This document shows positions 33,789 to 43,361 of a stretch of 64,000 nt of DNA, one piece after another. The stretch lies in NCBI GenBank assembly GCA_021828195.1, contig JAKASQ010000003.1:1-64000 (forward strand), in the 5' to 3' direction. Under the pieces are notes generated by a model. The model had not been told where the DNA came from and ran no database searches. It saw only the letters and a program-made list of their open reading frames with translations. Every line of letters starts with the position of its first letter. Within the stretch, counting starts at the first letter, position 1. The translations under genes and the position numbers were made by a program. Source of the DNA: Thermoplasmata archaeon (GTDB lineage: Archaea; Thermoplasmatota; Thermoplasmata; Lutacidiplasmatales; UBA184).

Positions 33789-34765
33789 CACCGGCTCGGA
33801 AGACCCGCGCATCGCGCGCCCAGGTCGATCCCCCACGGACCGCCATTGGTACGATCCCGCTCCCCGGCTCGAAGAAACCCCATCCGGCTCTCGGCCTCGG
33901 ACTGTGGGGCATGGGCCGATGGAAACGCTCCGAGGAGGAGCAGACCCGCAGCAGCCTCGAGCACGCGATCGATGCCGGGATGCGTTGGTTCGATACCGCG
34001 GAGGTGTACGGGAACGGGCGATCCGAGCGAGTGCTTGGAGAAGCCCTGAACCGAACCCCGACGCTCGCGAAGGACTCCTTCCTGGTCACGAAGGTCTCCT
34101 GGGAACACCTGCGACCGGAGCAGCTCCGCGCATCCTTGGTCGGCAGCCTCGAACGCCTCGGCCGCCCCTACGTGGATCTCTATCTCGTTCATGCTCCCGA
34201 TCCGCACGTGCCTCTCAAGGAGACGATGGCGGTCCTGGAGGCGATTTGGAAACAGGGGCGCATCGGGGCGATCGGCGTGTCGAACTTCTCGGTCGAAGAG
34301 ATGGAAACGGCGCAGGCCGCCCTCGCGGAAGCCCGCATCGTCGTCAATCAGGTCCGCTACAACCTCTTCGATCGGGAAGATGGGGATCCCGTCCTCGAGT
34401 ACTGCCGGGCGCGCGGGATGGTCGTCGAGGCGTACACGCCGCTCGCGCGCGGGCTCCTCCACGGTCGATATCTCACGGGAAAGCGGGTTCCGGCGGAGGT
34501 CCGACGGTTCGCGCATCGCATCTTCGAACCCGATCGCTTCGCGGTGATCCAGCAGCGTGCACGCGCTCTCCAGGCGCTGGCCAACGCGGCCGGCGTCCCG
34601 CTCGCCTCGATCGCGCTCCACTGGCTCGAGGCTCGGGGTGCGGCGCCCCTGTTCGGGGCGAGCCGCCCGGAACAGATCGACTCGAACCTCGCGGCGTGGG
34701 GGGTCCACCCTTCACGCACGATCCTCGAAGAGGCGGACGCGATCGCGCGAGGCAGCCGTGCTTAA
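33785..34765 (+). CDS. Aldo/keto reductase
   Basis: This 326-residue TIM-barrel oxidoreductase reduces aldehydes or ketones with NADPH. The AKR tetrad is seen in WFDTAEVYGNGRSE (Asp and Tyr), LVTKVSW (Lys) and LYLVHAPDP (His). VSNFSVEEM and the C-terminal LFGASRPEQIDSNL bind cofactor. The ATG overlaps the valS stop and the gene runs into the HAD phosphatase start, giving a three-gene coupled run. The substrate is unknown. Confidence 0.87.
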   Translation: MTPARKTRASRAQVDPPRTAIGTIPLPGSKKPHPALGLGLWGMGRWKRSEEEQTRSSLEHAIDAGMRWFDTAEVYGNGRSERVLGEALNRTPTLAKDSFLVTKVSWEHLRPEQLRASLVGSLERLGRPYVDLYLVHAPDPHVPLKETMAVLEAIWKQGRIGAIGVSNFSVEEMETAQAALAEARIVVNQVRYNLFDREDGDPVLEYCRARGMVVEAYTPLARGLLHGRYLTGKRVPAEVRRFAHRIFEPDRFAVIQQRARALQALANAAGVPLASIALHWLEARGAAPLFGASRPEQIDSNLAAWGVHPSRTILEEADAIARGSRA

Positions 34766-35417
34766 GCTGGCCGCCTTCGACATGGACGGCACGCTCGTCA
34801 ACGTGAGCAGCTCCTGGGGCTTCGTGCACGAGCGTCTCGGCCTCTCCAATGCGGAGGGGCTCCGCCGCTTCATGGACGGGTCGATCGACGACCTCGAGTT
34901 CATCCGGACCGATGTGCGACTCTGGAAGACCGTACGCCCCGGAATTTCGGTCTCCGACCTCGAAGAGATCCTGGCTCAGGTGCCGCTCATGCCGGGAGCG
35001 CGGGAGCTGATGCGCGGCCTCCGCGAGCGTGGGATCCTCACCGCGATCGTGAGCGGAGGGATCGACGTCCTGGCCCGACGCGTGGGACGGGAGCTCCGGA
35101 TGGACTACGTGCTTGCGAACGGGATCCGCACGGACGCCCTGGGGCAGCTGACGGACGAAGGGATCCTGCGCGTTCCGATCAAGAAGAAGGACGAGGTGCT
35201 CGCTCAGATCCAGGAGCAGCTCGGCATCCACCCCGATGAGACCGCGAGCGTGGGAAACTCCGAGATCGATGTCGCCCTGTTCCGGCGCAGCCGCATCGGC
35301 ATCGCCTTCAAGCCCGAGGACCAGGCCGTTCGGGACTCCGCGACCAACGTGCTCGCAGCCTCCGACCACGATCTCACGCACGTCCTCCGCCTTCTGGATG
35401 CCTTCCCGGCCAACTGA
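34758..35417 (+). CDS. HAD-family phosphatase, SerB-like
   Basis: This 219-residue HAD hydrolase has motif I AAFDMDGTLVN, motif II IVSGGID, motif III lysine in PIKKKDE and motif IV SVGNSEIDVALF. The small helical cap after motif I and overall length resemble phosphoserine phosphatase and related small-molecule phosphatases. Its GTG start lies eight bases inside the aldo/keto reductase end. The assignment to phosphoserine is tentative. Confidence 0.8.
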   Translation: MLKLAAFDMDGTLVNVSSSWGFVHERLGLSNAEGLRRFMDGSIDDLEFIRTDVRLWKTVRPGISVSDLEEILAQVPLMPGARELMRGLRERGILTAIVSGGIDVLARRVGRELRMDYVLANGIRTDALGQLTDEGILRVPIKKKDEVLAQIQEQLGIHPDETASVGNSEIDVALFRRSRIGIAFKPEDQAVRDSATNVLAASDHDLTHVLRLLDAFPAN

Positions 35418-35477
35418 GGGACGGCCCCACGCGGCCCGGCAACCCTTTTGCGGGTGGCCCGGTTCGGTCTCCCCTCT

Positions 35478-36095
35478 ATGGACGGATATCAAGCGCTCCT
35501 CGAACGCGCTCGGGCCCAGTTGCCCGAGGTGCGGACGGGAGGAGAACGGTTCCAGGTCCCCGAACCGGTGGTCGCCACCGACGGCAAGACGACGGTCGTT
35601 CGGAACTTCCAGGACATCACCGCGGTCCTGCGTCGCGAGCCGGAGCAGGTCATCGGCTACCTCGCCAAGGAACTCGGCTGCCCCGGGGTCCTCGACCTTC
35701 CCCGAGGCGTGCTCAAGTCGCGCATCGCGAAGGACGCCATCGCCCAGCGGATCCGGGAATACACCGAGAAGTACGTGATCTGCTCGGAGTGCAAGCGACC
35801 CGACACCCACCTCACGAAGGAGGGTCGGCTCACGATCCTCGTATGCGAAGCGTGCGGGGCTCAGCGCCCCGTCACGATGCGTCGGGTCGTCACCCCCGAG
35901 AAGCCGAAGGCCCCGGTCGTGGTCGGTGAGGTGTACCGGCTGACGATCGAGGACGTCGGACGCCGGGGCGACGGCGTCGCGAAGAAGGAAGGATTCGTAA
36001 TCTTCGTCACAGGAGCCAACCAGCGCGGCATGAGCATCAACGCGAAGATCACCAAGGTGCTCGGCAACAACGCCTACGCGATCGTGCAGCCCTGA
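35478..36095 (+). CDS. eif2b: Translation initiation factor aIF2 beta with TRAM domain
   Basis: This 205-residue subunit helps the aIF2 complex deliver initiator tRNA. It has the helical-domain text QDITAVLRREPEQVIGYLAKELG, a C-terminal zinc ribbon (CSECKRPDTH, then CEACGAQRPV) and an extra TRAM RNA-binding domain (GEVYRLTIEDVGRRGDGVAKKEGFVIF). The aIF2-beta/TRAM fusion is known from several archaea. I chose ATG 35478, preceded at about 26 nt by a T-rich box near 35449; an upstream GTG would add ten residues. Confidence 0.92.
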   Translation: MDGYQALLERARAQLPEVRTGGERFQVPEPVVATDGKTTVVRNFQDITAVLRREPEQVIGYLAKELGCPGVLDLPRGVLKSRIAKDAIAQRIREYTEKYVICSECKRPDTHLTKEGRLTILVCEACGAQRPVTMRRVVTPEKPKAPVVVGEVYRLTIEDVGRRGDGVAKKEGFVIFVTGANQRGMSINAKITKVLGNNAYAIVQP

Positions 36096-36102
36096 ACGGA
36101 CG

Positions 36103-37071
36103 ATGCGCAGCGTCCGGTGGCTGGGGCTGTTCGGGCTCTACATCGGCGCCCAACTCGTAGCGCTCGCTCTCGCAGTGCCGTTCCGCTCCGCGGGGCTGAG
36201 CTCGGGCTCCAACCCGAGCAGCCTGACCACCCCGCTGGTCCTGATCGCCGCGGTGATCGTCGCCCCGGTCGTAATCCTACTGCTGGCGCGGCGGCAGGGG
36301 CTCCTGGTCGGTCTCCGCCACCTGCTGCTGATCGCGATCGCCGGGGCCCTGTACTTCACGGTCCTCGAGTCCCTTCTGGTGGCCCTGCCGGCCGGCTGGT
36401 TGCTCGCTCCGACGAGCGCGGAGATCGCGCTCGTCCCGGCAGTTCCCCTCGCCGCGATTGTCGCGGCCGGACTCTACCTTGCCCTCCTCATGGATCCCCA
36501 GTGGTACGTCGTGGACCTCGCGGGGTTCGTCGCCGCCGGCGGCCTAATCGCGATCCTCGGGATCTCCTTCACCATCCTCCCGGTGTTCATCCTGCTCATC
36601 GCGCTCGCCGTGTACGACGCGATCGCTGTCTACCGCACGAAGCACATGATTCGCCTCGCCGACATCGTCACCGAGATGAAGCTCCCGATCCTGATGGTGA
36701 TGCCCGAATCCGCCGACTACGACTACGCGGCCGCCCCTCCACTGAGCGAGACACGCAAGGTCCCCATGGAGGAGCGCGCCGCGACGTTCATGGGGCTCGG
36801 CGACGTCGTGATACCTGGGATCCTGGTGGTCTCCGCGTTCGTCTGGCTCCCCTCCTCCCCGAAGATCCTCGGCCTCTCCGCGAGCTTGTGGGTAGCCCTC
36901 GGCGCGCTCGTCGGATCGCTGATCGGCTATGCCGTCCTCATGCGTCGCGTGAGCCGCGGAGAAGCGCAGGCCGGCCTCCCCTTCCTGAACGGAGGCGCCC
37001 TCGTCGGGTATATCGTCACCTTCCTCCTCATCTATCACTCCGCCACCTTCGGCCTCACGGGAGGCCTTTAA
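36103..37071 (+). CDS. Presenilin-family intramembrane aspartyl protease (A22, PSH)
   Basis: This 322-residue protein has about nine membrane segments and the two catalytic aspartates of the A22 family: D172 in AVYDAIAVY and D234 in FMGLGDVVIPG. The third signature, the PAL-like loop, appears as GLPFLNGGALVG. A hydrophilic loop (about 196-222) lies between the two catalytic helices, as in signal-peptide peptidase and presenilin homologues. It would cut transmembrane segments such as leftover signal peptides. It starts seven bases after the aIF2-beta stop. Confidence 0.88.
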   Translation: MRSVRWLGLFGLYIGAQLVALALAVPFRSAGLSSGSNPSSLTTPLVLIAAVIVAPVVILLLARRQGLLVGLRHLLLIAIAGALYFTVLESLLVALPAGWLLAPTSAEIALVPAVPLAAIVAAGLYLALLMDPQWYVVDLAGFVAAGGLIAILGISFTILPVFILLIALAVYDAIAVYRTKHMIRLADIVTEMKLPILMVMPESADYDYAAAPPLSETRKVPMEERAATFMGLGDVVIPGILVVSAFVWLPSSPKILGLSASLWVALGALVGSLIGYAVLMRRVSRGEAQAGLPFLNGGALVGYIVTFLLIYHSATFGLTGGL

Positions 37072-37096
37072 CCACCTTCCCGCTCCGGACGAGACG

Positions 37097-38041
37097 ATGC
37101 CGCGCGAGGTCGAGGATATCCGAATCGACGATGGACCCTCCTTGGACATCCTCATCCGTCGGCTGGACGCCGCCGGAGGGTTCAGCGCGAAGGCCGTGGC
37201 CGAGGGCGTCGATGTACTGACCCGGATGCTCCGCGATCCCCAGATGACCCTGTTCCTATCCTTCCCCGCCGACATCGTGGCCACGGGCGTCCGGGGGGTC
37301 CTCGCGACGCTCGTCCGGGAAGGGTACGTCGATGCGGTGGTCACGACGTGCGGTACGCTCGATCACGATCTGGCCCGGTCGTTCCGCTCGTACTACCACG
37401 GCGCCTGGAATCTCGACGACGCCGACCTGCACCGGCGCCACCTCTACCGTCTCGGGAACCTCGTCATCCCTGAGTCGCACTACGGCGCGATCATCGAGGA
37501 GAAGATGCAGAAGATCCTCGCTGCGCTTTGGCGCCGAGGCGTCCGGTCGCTGACCACCCGCGATCTCGCCTGGGCCATCGGCGAAGCGATCCCGAAGCGC
37601 GCGGGGACCTCGAGCATCTTGAGAGCCGCCTTCGACCACCGGGTCCCGATCTTCGTACCGGGGATCACCGACGGGGCGGTCGGCTCCCAGCTCTGGCTCT
37701 TCTGGCAGGACCACAAGGAGCTCAGCATCGACCTCTTGAGCGACGAACAGCACCTCTCCGACATCGTGTACGAGGCGAAGCGCTCCGGCGCGATCCTCCT
37801 CGGAGGCGGCATCTCCAAGCACCACACGATCTGGTGGAACCAGTTCCGGGATGGCCTCGACGCGGTGCTGCAGGTCACGAGCGCGGTCGAGTGGGACGGG
37901 AGCCTCTCCGGCGCGCGAACGCGCGAAGCGATCTCTTGGGGAAAGGTCAAGCCGGCCGCGCGGCACACGAGCGTCGACGGCGATGTGACGGTCCTGTTCC
38001 CGCTGATGGTCGGGGCCGCCCTCGAGCGCCTCCGGCGATAG
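37097..38041 (+). CDS. dhs: Deoxyhypusine synthase
   Basis: DHS transfers the aminobutyl group of spermidine to a lysine of aIF5A. The 314-residue protein contains the NAD-binding and active-site text: TTCGTLDHDLARSF, VPGITDGAVGSQLWLF and GGGISKHHTIWWN with the catalytic lysine. The length is typical of archaea. It sits in the same run as aIF2-beta and the presenilin-like protease, followed by a small zinc-finger gene. Confidence 0.94.
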   Translation: MPREVEDIRIDDGPSLDILIRRLDAAGGFSAKAVAEGVDVLTRMLRDPQMTLFLSFPADIVATGVRGVLATLVREGYVDAVVTTCGTLDHDLARSFRSYYHGAWNLDDADLHRRHLYRLGNLVIPESHYGAIIEEKMQKILAALWRRGVRSLTTRDLAWAIGEAIPKRAGTSSILRAAFDHRVPIFVPGITDGAVGSQLWLFWQDHKELSIDLLSDEQHLSDIVYEAKRSGAILLGGGISKHHTIWWNQFRDGLDAVLQVTSAVEWDGSLSGARTREAISWGKVKPAARHTSVDGDVTVLFPLMVGAALERLRR

Positions 38042-38108
38042 GCGGCGGCCTCCGCTCGGCAATTCATCGTCGGTACCTCCATTACCTCCTAGGCCCTATC
38101 GGTACGCG

Positions 38109-38276
38109 ATGCCGTACGTCGAGTACGACGAGATCGAGGCGATCTGCTCGGAGTGCGGACGGGTCTTCCGGTCGGAAGAGGCCCTCGTCGCGCACAAGGA
38201 GGAGAGCCACTCCGGGCTCGAGGCGCTCGGGTCACGTCCCGCTCCCAAACGGCCCCGACCCCCGTCCTCCGACTGA
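38109..38276 (+). CDS. Small C2H2 zinc-finger protein
   Basis: This is a 55-residue open frame starting MPYVEYDEIEAIC. One zinc finger is clear: C13-x2-C16, twelve residues, H29-x4-H34, followed by a basic proline-rich tail (RPAPKRPRPPSSD). Single C2H2 proteins of this size are common in archaea and bind nucleic acid or protein; no function is assigned. It follows dhs by 67 nt on the same strand. Confidence 0.65.
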   Translation: MPYVEYDEIEAICSECGRVFRSEEALVAHKEESHSGLEALGSRPAPKRPRPPSSD

Positions 38277-38350
38277 ACGGGGACCGTCACTCCACCGACC
38301 CCGGGAACCCATATCCGCGGTCGGCTACATCGACCCCCGGGAGACTCTCG

Positions 38351-39167
38351 ATGCCCCCGCACTCGAACCTCCGGGGCGACCCCCAAGCCTTCGTGCTCCG
38401 CATCCACGTCGGAATGGATCCGGAGCGCACGTTCGACCTCGTGACCGAGCGGCTCATCGACTCGCTGGCCGCGCGCGGCATCACCCTCCGTCCGGGGGCG
38501 GACGGCCGGATCTTCGGGGGGACCCAAGAGATCGGCGCGTGGTCGCTTGGATCCTCGCCGATCCCCTTCGGATCGAGTGGCACCCCGCGCCGCGGGAGCC
38601 CGAGCAACAAACGGAGATCCCTCTGCGCTTCCTCCCCACCGCGGGCGGGACGACCCGGGGGTCGGAATGTCCGGCCGCGGCCATCGACCACTGCCCGACC
38701 ATGGTCCGCCTCGCGCGTGAGATCGACGCGGACGCCATCGCCGAGGGGCGCCGCCGCGTACGGGAGTCCGAAGCCGACCGCCCGCCTTTCCCTTCCCGCA
38801 CGTACTCCTGCGCGGCGTCGACCGGCACCTTCGCCTTCTTTGAGCATCCCGAGCGGGTCCTGCGCGAGATTGACCGCGCCCTGGATGGGGACGGGTGCGT
38901 CGTGATGTTCACGGATTCTGTCGCGCTTCGTGGCGCGGCCGCCACGCCGGAGCCGGTAGCTTCTCGGATTCACGGGCGCACGGATTCAGAGCTAGCGGAC
39001 CTCGCCCGAGCCGCCGGATTCCAGGAGGCCGAGGTCTCCCATCCCAACCGGGGGGAATCGGCCCGCAGGTCCGGCGCACCCACCGACCCACTCGCGTTCT
39101 TCGAGGACGGGGAAGGAGGACAGCTCCGGACGGCCCGGGCGCGTCACGAGGAGGGCCGCGCGGACGC

Positions 39168-39171
<4 letters not shown>
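38351..39171 (+). pseudogene. AHSA1/SRPBCC domain joined to a methyltransferase remnant, frameshifted
   Basis: From ATG 38351 one frame reads an AHSA1-type ligand-binding domain (VLRIHVGMDPERTFDLVTE) up to about GGTQEIG. The sequence then continues in another frame (RVVAWILADPLRIEWHP, LRFLPTAGGTTR), so about one base has been lost near 38535. After this the frame carries only the second half of a class I methyltransferase ([35 protein letters not shown]). The SAM-binding motif I and about 70 residues are missing. It is most likely a decayed fusion of two neighbouring genes. Its TGA overlaps the next ATG. Confidence 0.65.
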
Positions 39172-40154
<983 letters not shown>

Positions 40155-40163
40155 CCCGGGCCA

Positions 40164-40675
40164 CTACTCCTTCCGAGCGGCGTCGGTGCCCAGCCGCTTG
40201 CCCATCAGCCGTTCTCCGTGCACCAGCCGCATCCGGCTGCGTAACCCCCACGCACCGAGCCCTCCGTCCGCGTATCCGAGCTCGCGCCGCTCTACCACGC
40301 GGAACCCTCGGGAGCGGAACAGGCCCAGCGATGGGGCGTTATCCTTCTCCGCCGCACCGTACACGACTCGGATCTGGCTGCGATGGAAGCGCTCGAGCGC
40401 ATCGTCCAGCAGAAGCGCTCCGATGCCCTCGCCGCGGCGCGCCGCGAGGACCGCGAGATAGTAGACGTACCCCACCTCGGAGGTGAGCAGCTCGAGCAGC
40501 GATACCCCCACGATCTCCCCCCCAATCGAGCTCCTCGCACCCAGAGGACGTCGCGGAGGGTCCGCTTCGCGTGCCAGCGATAGATCCCGACGAACGAGTC
40601 GACCAGGACGGGAACGGCAACCTCGCGGGCTCCCACGGGAAGCTCGACGAGCTCAATCTTCGGCGCGTCCGACAC
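40164..40675 (-). pseudogene. GNAT N-acetyltransferase interrupted at a G7 run
   Basis: The N-terminal part is in one frame (GTG start, IELVELPVGAREVAVPVLVDSFVG... DVLWVRGARLGG). The acetyl-CoA-binding half is in another (EIVGVSLLELL, YLAVLAARRGEGIGALLLDDALERF, SLGLFRSRGFRVVE). The frames join at a run of seven G (40517-40523); one extra G would restore LGGEIVGVS. The product is a GNAT that acetylates an amine; the substrate is unknown. The break may be a sequencing error, phase variation or true decay. Confidence 0.7.
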
Positions 40676-40720
40676 GGTTCGGCCCGATTCACCTATGGAT
40701 CGCGGGTTCGTGCCGAGGGG

Positions 40721-41524
40721 TCAGCCGCTCGGACCGGCTCGGTTGGGATAGTCGACCAGGTCGTCCGGCTGTTCCACCACCAACAGATGGCCCATCCGCT
40801 TGCGCTTGGTGTCGAGGTACGGCCCGTTGACCTGGTTCGCGGGGACCACGATCGGGATGCGACCCACGATCCGAACCCCGTGGCGTTCCAGGTCGGCCAG
40901 TTTCTGCGGGTTGTTGGTCATCACCTTCACCGACTTCACGTGCAGCGAGGCGAGCATGTGCGCGGCGATGGCATAGTCGCGTTCGTCCGCCTTGAAGCCG
41001 AGGAGTTCGTTCGCCTGGACCGTGTCGTACCCCGCGTCCTGAAGCTCGTAGGCTCGGATCTTGTTGGTGAAACCAATCCCGCGACCCTCCTGCCGGAGGT
41101 ACAGTACGACCCCCGTGTCCATCTTGCCGATGCGCTCGAGCGACTCGATGAGCTGATCGCGGCAGTCGCACCGCAGCGAGCCGATGGCGTCCCCCGTGAG
41201 ACATTCGGAGTGGATCCGCACCGGGACCGCCTCCTGTTCGAAGATATTCCCGTGGACGAAGGCCGCGTGCTCCTTCCGATCAAGGTTGTTCCAGAACGCT
41301 ACCACCTGGTAGTCCCCGAAGCGGGTCGGGAGATCCGCCGCCGCCTCCAGCCGTACGCAGATCTCGGGGTGCTCGGGGCAGTCGTGCCCCTCGTTCTCCT
41401 TTACCAGCCGAGCGACCGTCTCCCGGGGAATGCCCATCGCCACCCACTCGCCTCCGGTACCGTTCACCTCCGACAAGTAGAAAGAGACGGCGGGGACAGG
41501 GTACGATCGCCCGTTATCGTCCAC
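40721..41524 (-). CDS. ribA: GTP cyclohydrolase II
   Basis: This bacterial-type enzyme opens GTP in the first step of riboflavin synthesis. The zinc site is in HSECLTGDAIGSLRCDC, the catalytic region in LRQEGRGIGFTNK, and the C-terminus carries the GTP-binding MTNNPQKLADLERHGV. At 267 residues it has an N-terminal extension of about 60-70 residues over the ~200-residue core, and no DHBP synthase domain. Most archaea use the unrelated GTP cyclohydrolase III, so acquisition from bacteria is likely. It lies next to tRNA-Lys with no other rib gene nearby. Confidence 0.92.
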   Translation of the reverse strand: MDDNGRSYPVPAVSFYLSEVNGTGGEWVAMGIPRETVARLVKENEGHDCPEHPEICVRLEAAADLPTRFGDYQVVAFWNNLDRKEHAAFVHGNIFEQEAVPVRIHSECLTGDAIGSLRCDCRDQLIESLERIGKMDTGVVLYLRQEGRGIGFTNKIRAYELQDAGYDTVQANELLGFKADERDYAIAAHMLASLHVKSVKVMTNNPQKLADLERHGVRIVGRIPIVVPANQVNGPYLDTKRKRMGHLLVVEQPDDLVDYPNRAGPSG

Positions 41525-41536
41525 GCGAGGGTACGA

Positions 41537-41610
41537 CGGGCCCGAGGGGATTTGAACCCCTGACCTTGCGGTTAAGAGCCGCCTGCTCTGCCGGCCTGAG
41601 CTACGGGCCC
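41537..41610 (-). tRNA. tRNA-Lys (CUU)
   Basis: A cloverleaf folds with acceptor GGGCCCG/CGGGCCC, D arm GCTC/GAGC, anticodon arm around the loop CTCTTAA (anticodon CTT, decoding AAG) and T arm AGGGG-TTCAAAT-CCCCT. The discriminator is G. CCA is not encoded and there is no intron. It ends 12 nt before the ribA start. Confidence 0.9.
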
Positions 41611-41686
41611 ATCGCCAAACTCGGCGACCCGGCTCGCTTTGATAAAGGCTCCCGCGCCGCGGAGGGACCCGGATCGCGTCACCGGT

Positions 41687-42235
41687 TCATCGCTTCCGGG
41701 CCCGACGCGATCCCGTGCTGGAGCGCCGCGCGCGTTCGAGGCGCGCGAGCGTCCCGCGAAGTTCACGGGCCCCTTGTCGGCACATGAGGGCCCGCCCGCG
41801 CGCTGACGGAATGAGGGCGACGGATTCCGACAGCTCGACGAACATCGTGAGGGAGCGGCGCAGGTGCTCGATCGCCCACTCGGGACGCGCGGCGGGATCG
41901 ACGATGTCGAGGATGAGGCGGCGCAGCTCCATGTACCGCCCCCCGCCGTCCCGGATCCGCGCCCGCATCACGGCGAGTCGCGCGCGCCCCCTCGGGGTGA
42001 CGAGGTAGACCTTGCGTCCGCCCCGGGCTTCGGTCCGGGCGAGCTTCTGCCGGACGAGGCTCTTCAAGATTGGATAGACCGCACCGGCTCCCGGCCGCCA
42101 TCCTCCCTTCGTCGCTTCGCCGATGCGCTCGGCGAGCTGCCAGCCGTAGATCGGTTCGCGGCTCATTTGATGGAGCGCGTACATGCCGATCATCCCGCCG
42201 GGCCAGTTCCGGAGCGGTCGCGCCGAAGGTGCCAC
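41687..42235 (-). CDS. PadR-family transcriptional regulator
   Basis: This 182-residue protein has an N-terminal winged helix with the PadR signature (PIYGWQLAERIGE, then GAGAVYPILKSLVRQKL, RKVYLVTPRGRARL) and a C-terminal helical part for dimerisation. PadR proteins repress by binding palindromes and are released by phenolic or other small molecules. The GTG start lies about 23 nt from a strong TATATAAAA on the minus strand. It is divergent from the pirin gene, which may be its target. Confidence 0.85.
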   Translation of the reverse strand: MAPSARPLRNWPGGMIGMYALHQMSREPIYGWQLAERIGEATKGGWRPGAGAVYPILKSLVRQKLARTEARGGRKVYLVTPRGRARLAVMRARIRDGGGRYMELRRLILDIVDPAARPEWAIEHLRRSLTMFVELSESVALIPSARGRALMCRQGARELRGTLARLERARRSSTGSRRARKR

Positions 42236-42253
42236 GCCGGAAGGAGCGCCCGA

Positions 42254-42262
42254 TTTTATATA
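42254..42262 (-). promoter_or_regulatory. TATA box of padR
   Basis: On the minus strand TATATAAAA is followed about 23 nt later by the GTG start at 42235. This is a strong archaeal TATA box with a leaderless start. Confidence 0.55.
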
Positions 42263-42441
42263 TCGATACTGGGAGTCCGCTCCCTCACTCCCGGACCGCC
42301 CGTCCGCGCTCCGGCCGAGATCGGGGGATGCGGTTCGATGTGGCGGAGGGCCGATCGACGCCCCCTCCGTCTGCGGGGGAAGAACGGCCTCCGAACGGTC
42401 CGGTCGTACGCGTCGGGCAGTGGCGTTCGCGTCCCCGAGCC

Positions 42442-42449
42442 CTTATAAG
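42442..42449 (+). promoter_or_regulatory. TATA box of the pirin gene
   Basis: CTTATAAG lies about 40 nt before ATG 42486. A GTGAT Shine-Dalgarno at 42477-42481 supports the ATG over the in-frame GTG at 42477. Confidence 0.5.
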
Positions 42450-42485
42450 TTACTTTGCGCCATCTGATGTACGAAAGTGATTCCG

Positions 42486-43361
42486 ATGACCGCGCCACGA
42501 CGTTCTGTAACCCGCCGTTTCCCCGGAATTCCCACGCTGGAGGGCGCTGGCGTGCGGCTGCGGCGGTCGTTTTCGAACGGGCAGGTTCCATTGTTCGATC
42601 CGTTCCTCCTGCTCGACAACTTTGGGTCGGCGAACCCCGCGGAGTACATGGCCGGGTTTCCCTGGCATCCCCACCGGGGGATCGAGACCGTGACCTACAT
42701 GCTCGAGGGGCGGATTGCCCACGGAGACACCCTTGGAAACTCCGGCGTGATCGACGCCGGTGATGTCCAGTGGATGACCGCGGGCAGCGGGATCATCCAT
42801 CAGGAGATGCCCGAACGCGCGGAGGGCCGGATGTCGGGGTTCCAGCTCTGGGTCAACCTCCCCGCGCGCCAGAAGATGGTCGTGCCGGCGTACCGGGGCC
42901 TCGGGGCGTCGGAGATCCCCGAGGTCGAGACCGACACGGGCAATCGCGTCAAGGTCGTAGCCGGATCGTTCGGTACCGCGCACGGTCCGGTGTCGGGCCT
43001 CTCGGTCGATCCAACGTACTTGGATGTCCGGGTGCCCGCGGGAGGATCGTTCGATATCCCAACGCACCCCGGCTACACCGCCTTCGCACACACGATCGAG
43101 GGATCGGGTCACTTCGACGCGAACGGCGAGGTCGTGGCGAGCGCGGGAGAGACCCTGCTCTACGGTCCCGGAGAGTCGATCCAAGTCGACGCCGGGGACG
43201 CTTCGCTGCGACTCCTGCTGGTCTCCGGTCGCCCGTTGCACGAGCCCGTGGCGTGGTACGGGCCGATCGTCATGAACTCGCAAGAGGAGCTCGTACGGGC
43301 CGCGCGCGAGTTGCGCAGCGGGGAGTTCATCAAGCACCCTCGTCCGATCGACGAGGAGTAG
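42486..43361 (+). CDS. Pirin-family cupin protein
   Basis: This 291-residue double-cupin protein has the pirin metal site FPWHPHRGIETVTYMLEG with further ligands in HQEMPE, and the C-terminal pirin domain (YGPIVMNSQEELVRA). Pirins bind iron; some have quercetin 2,3-dioxygenase activity and others act as redox-sensing co-regulators. It is transcribed divergently from padR, and its 3' end overlaps the convergent lysK end by 32 nt. Start at ATG 42486 with Shine-Dalgarno GTGAT; GTG 42477 is possible. Confidence 0.9.
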   Translation: MTAPRRSVTRRFPGIPTLEGAGVRLRRSFSNGQVPLFDPFLLLDNFGSANPAEYMAGFPWHPHRGIETVTYMLEGRIAHGDTLGNSGVIDAGDVQWMTAGSGIIHQEMPERAEGRMSGFQLWVNLPARQKMVVPAYRGLGASEIPEVETDTGNRVKVVAGSFGTAHGPVSGLSVDPTYLDVRVPAGGSFDIPTHPGYTAFAHTIEGSGHFDANGEVVASAGETLLYGPGESIQVDAGDASLRLLLVSGRPLHEPVAWYGPIVMNSQEELVRAARELRSGEFIKHPRPIDEE

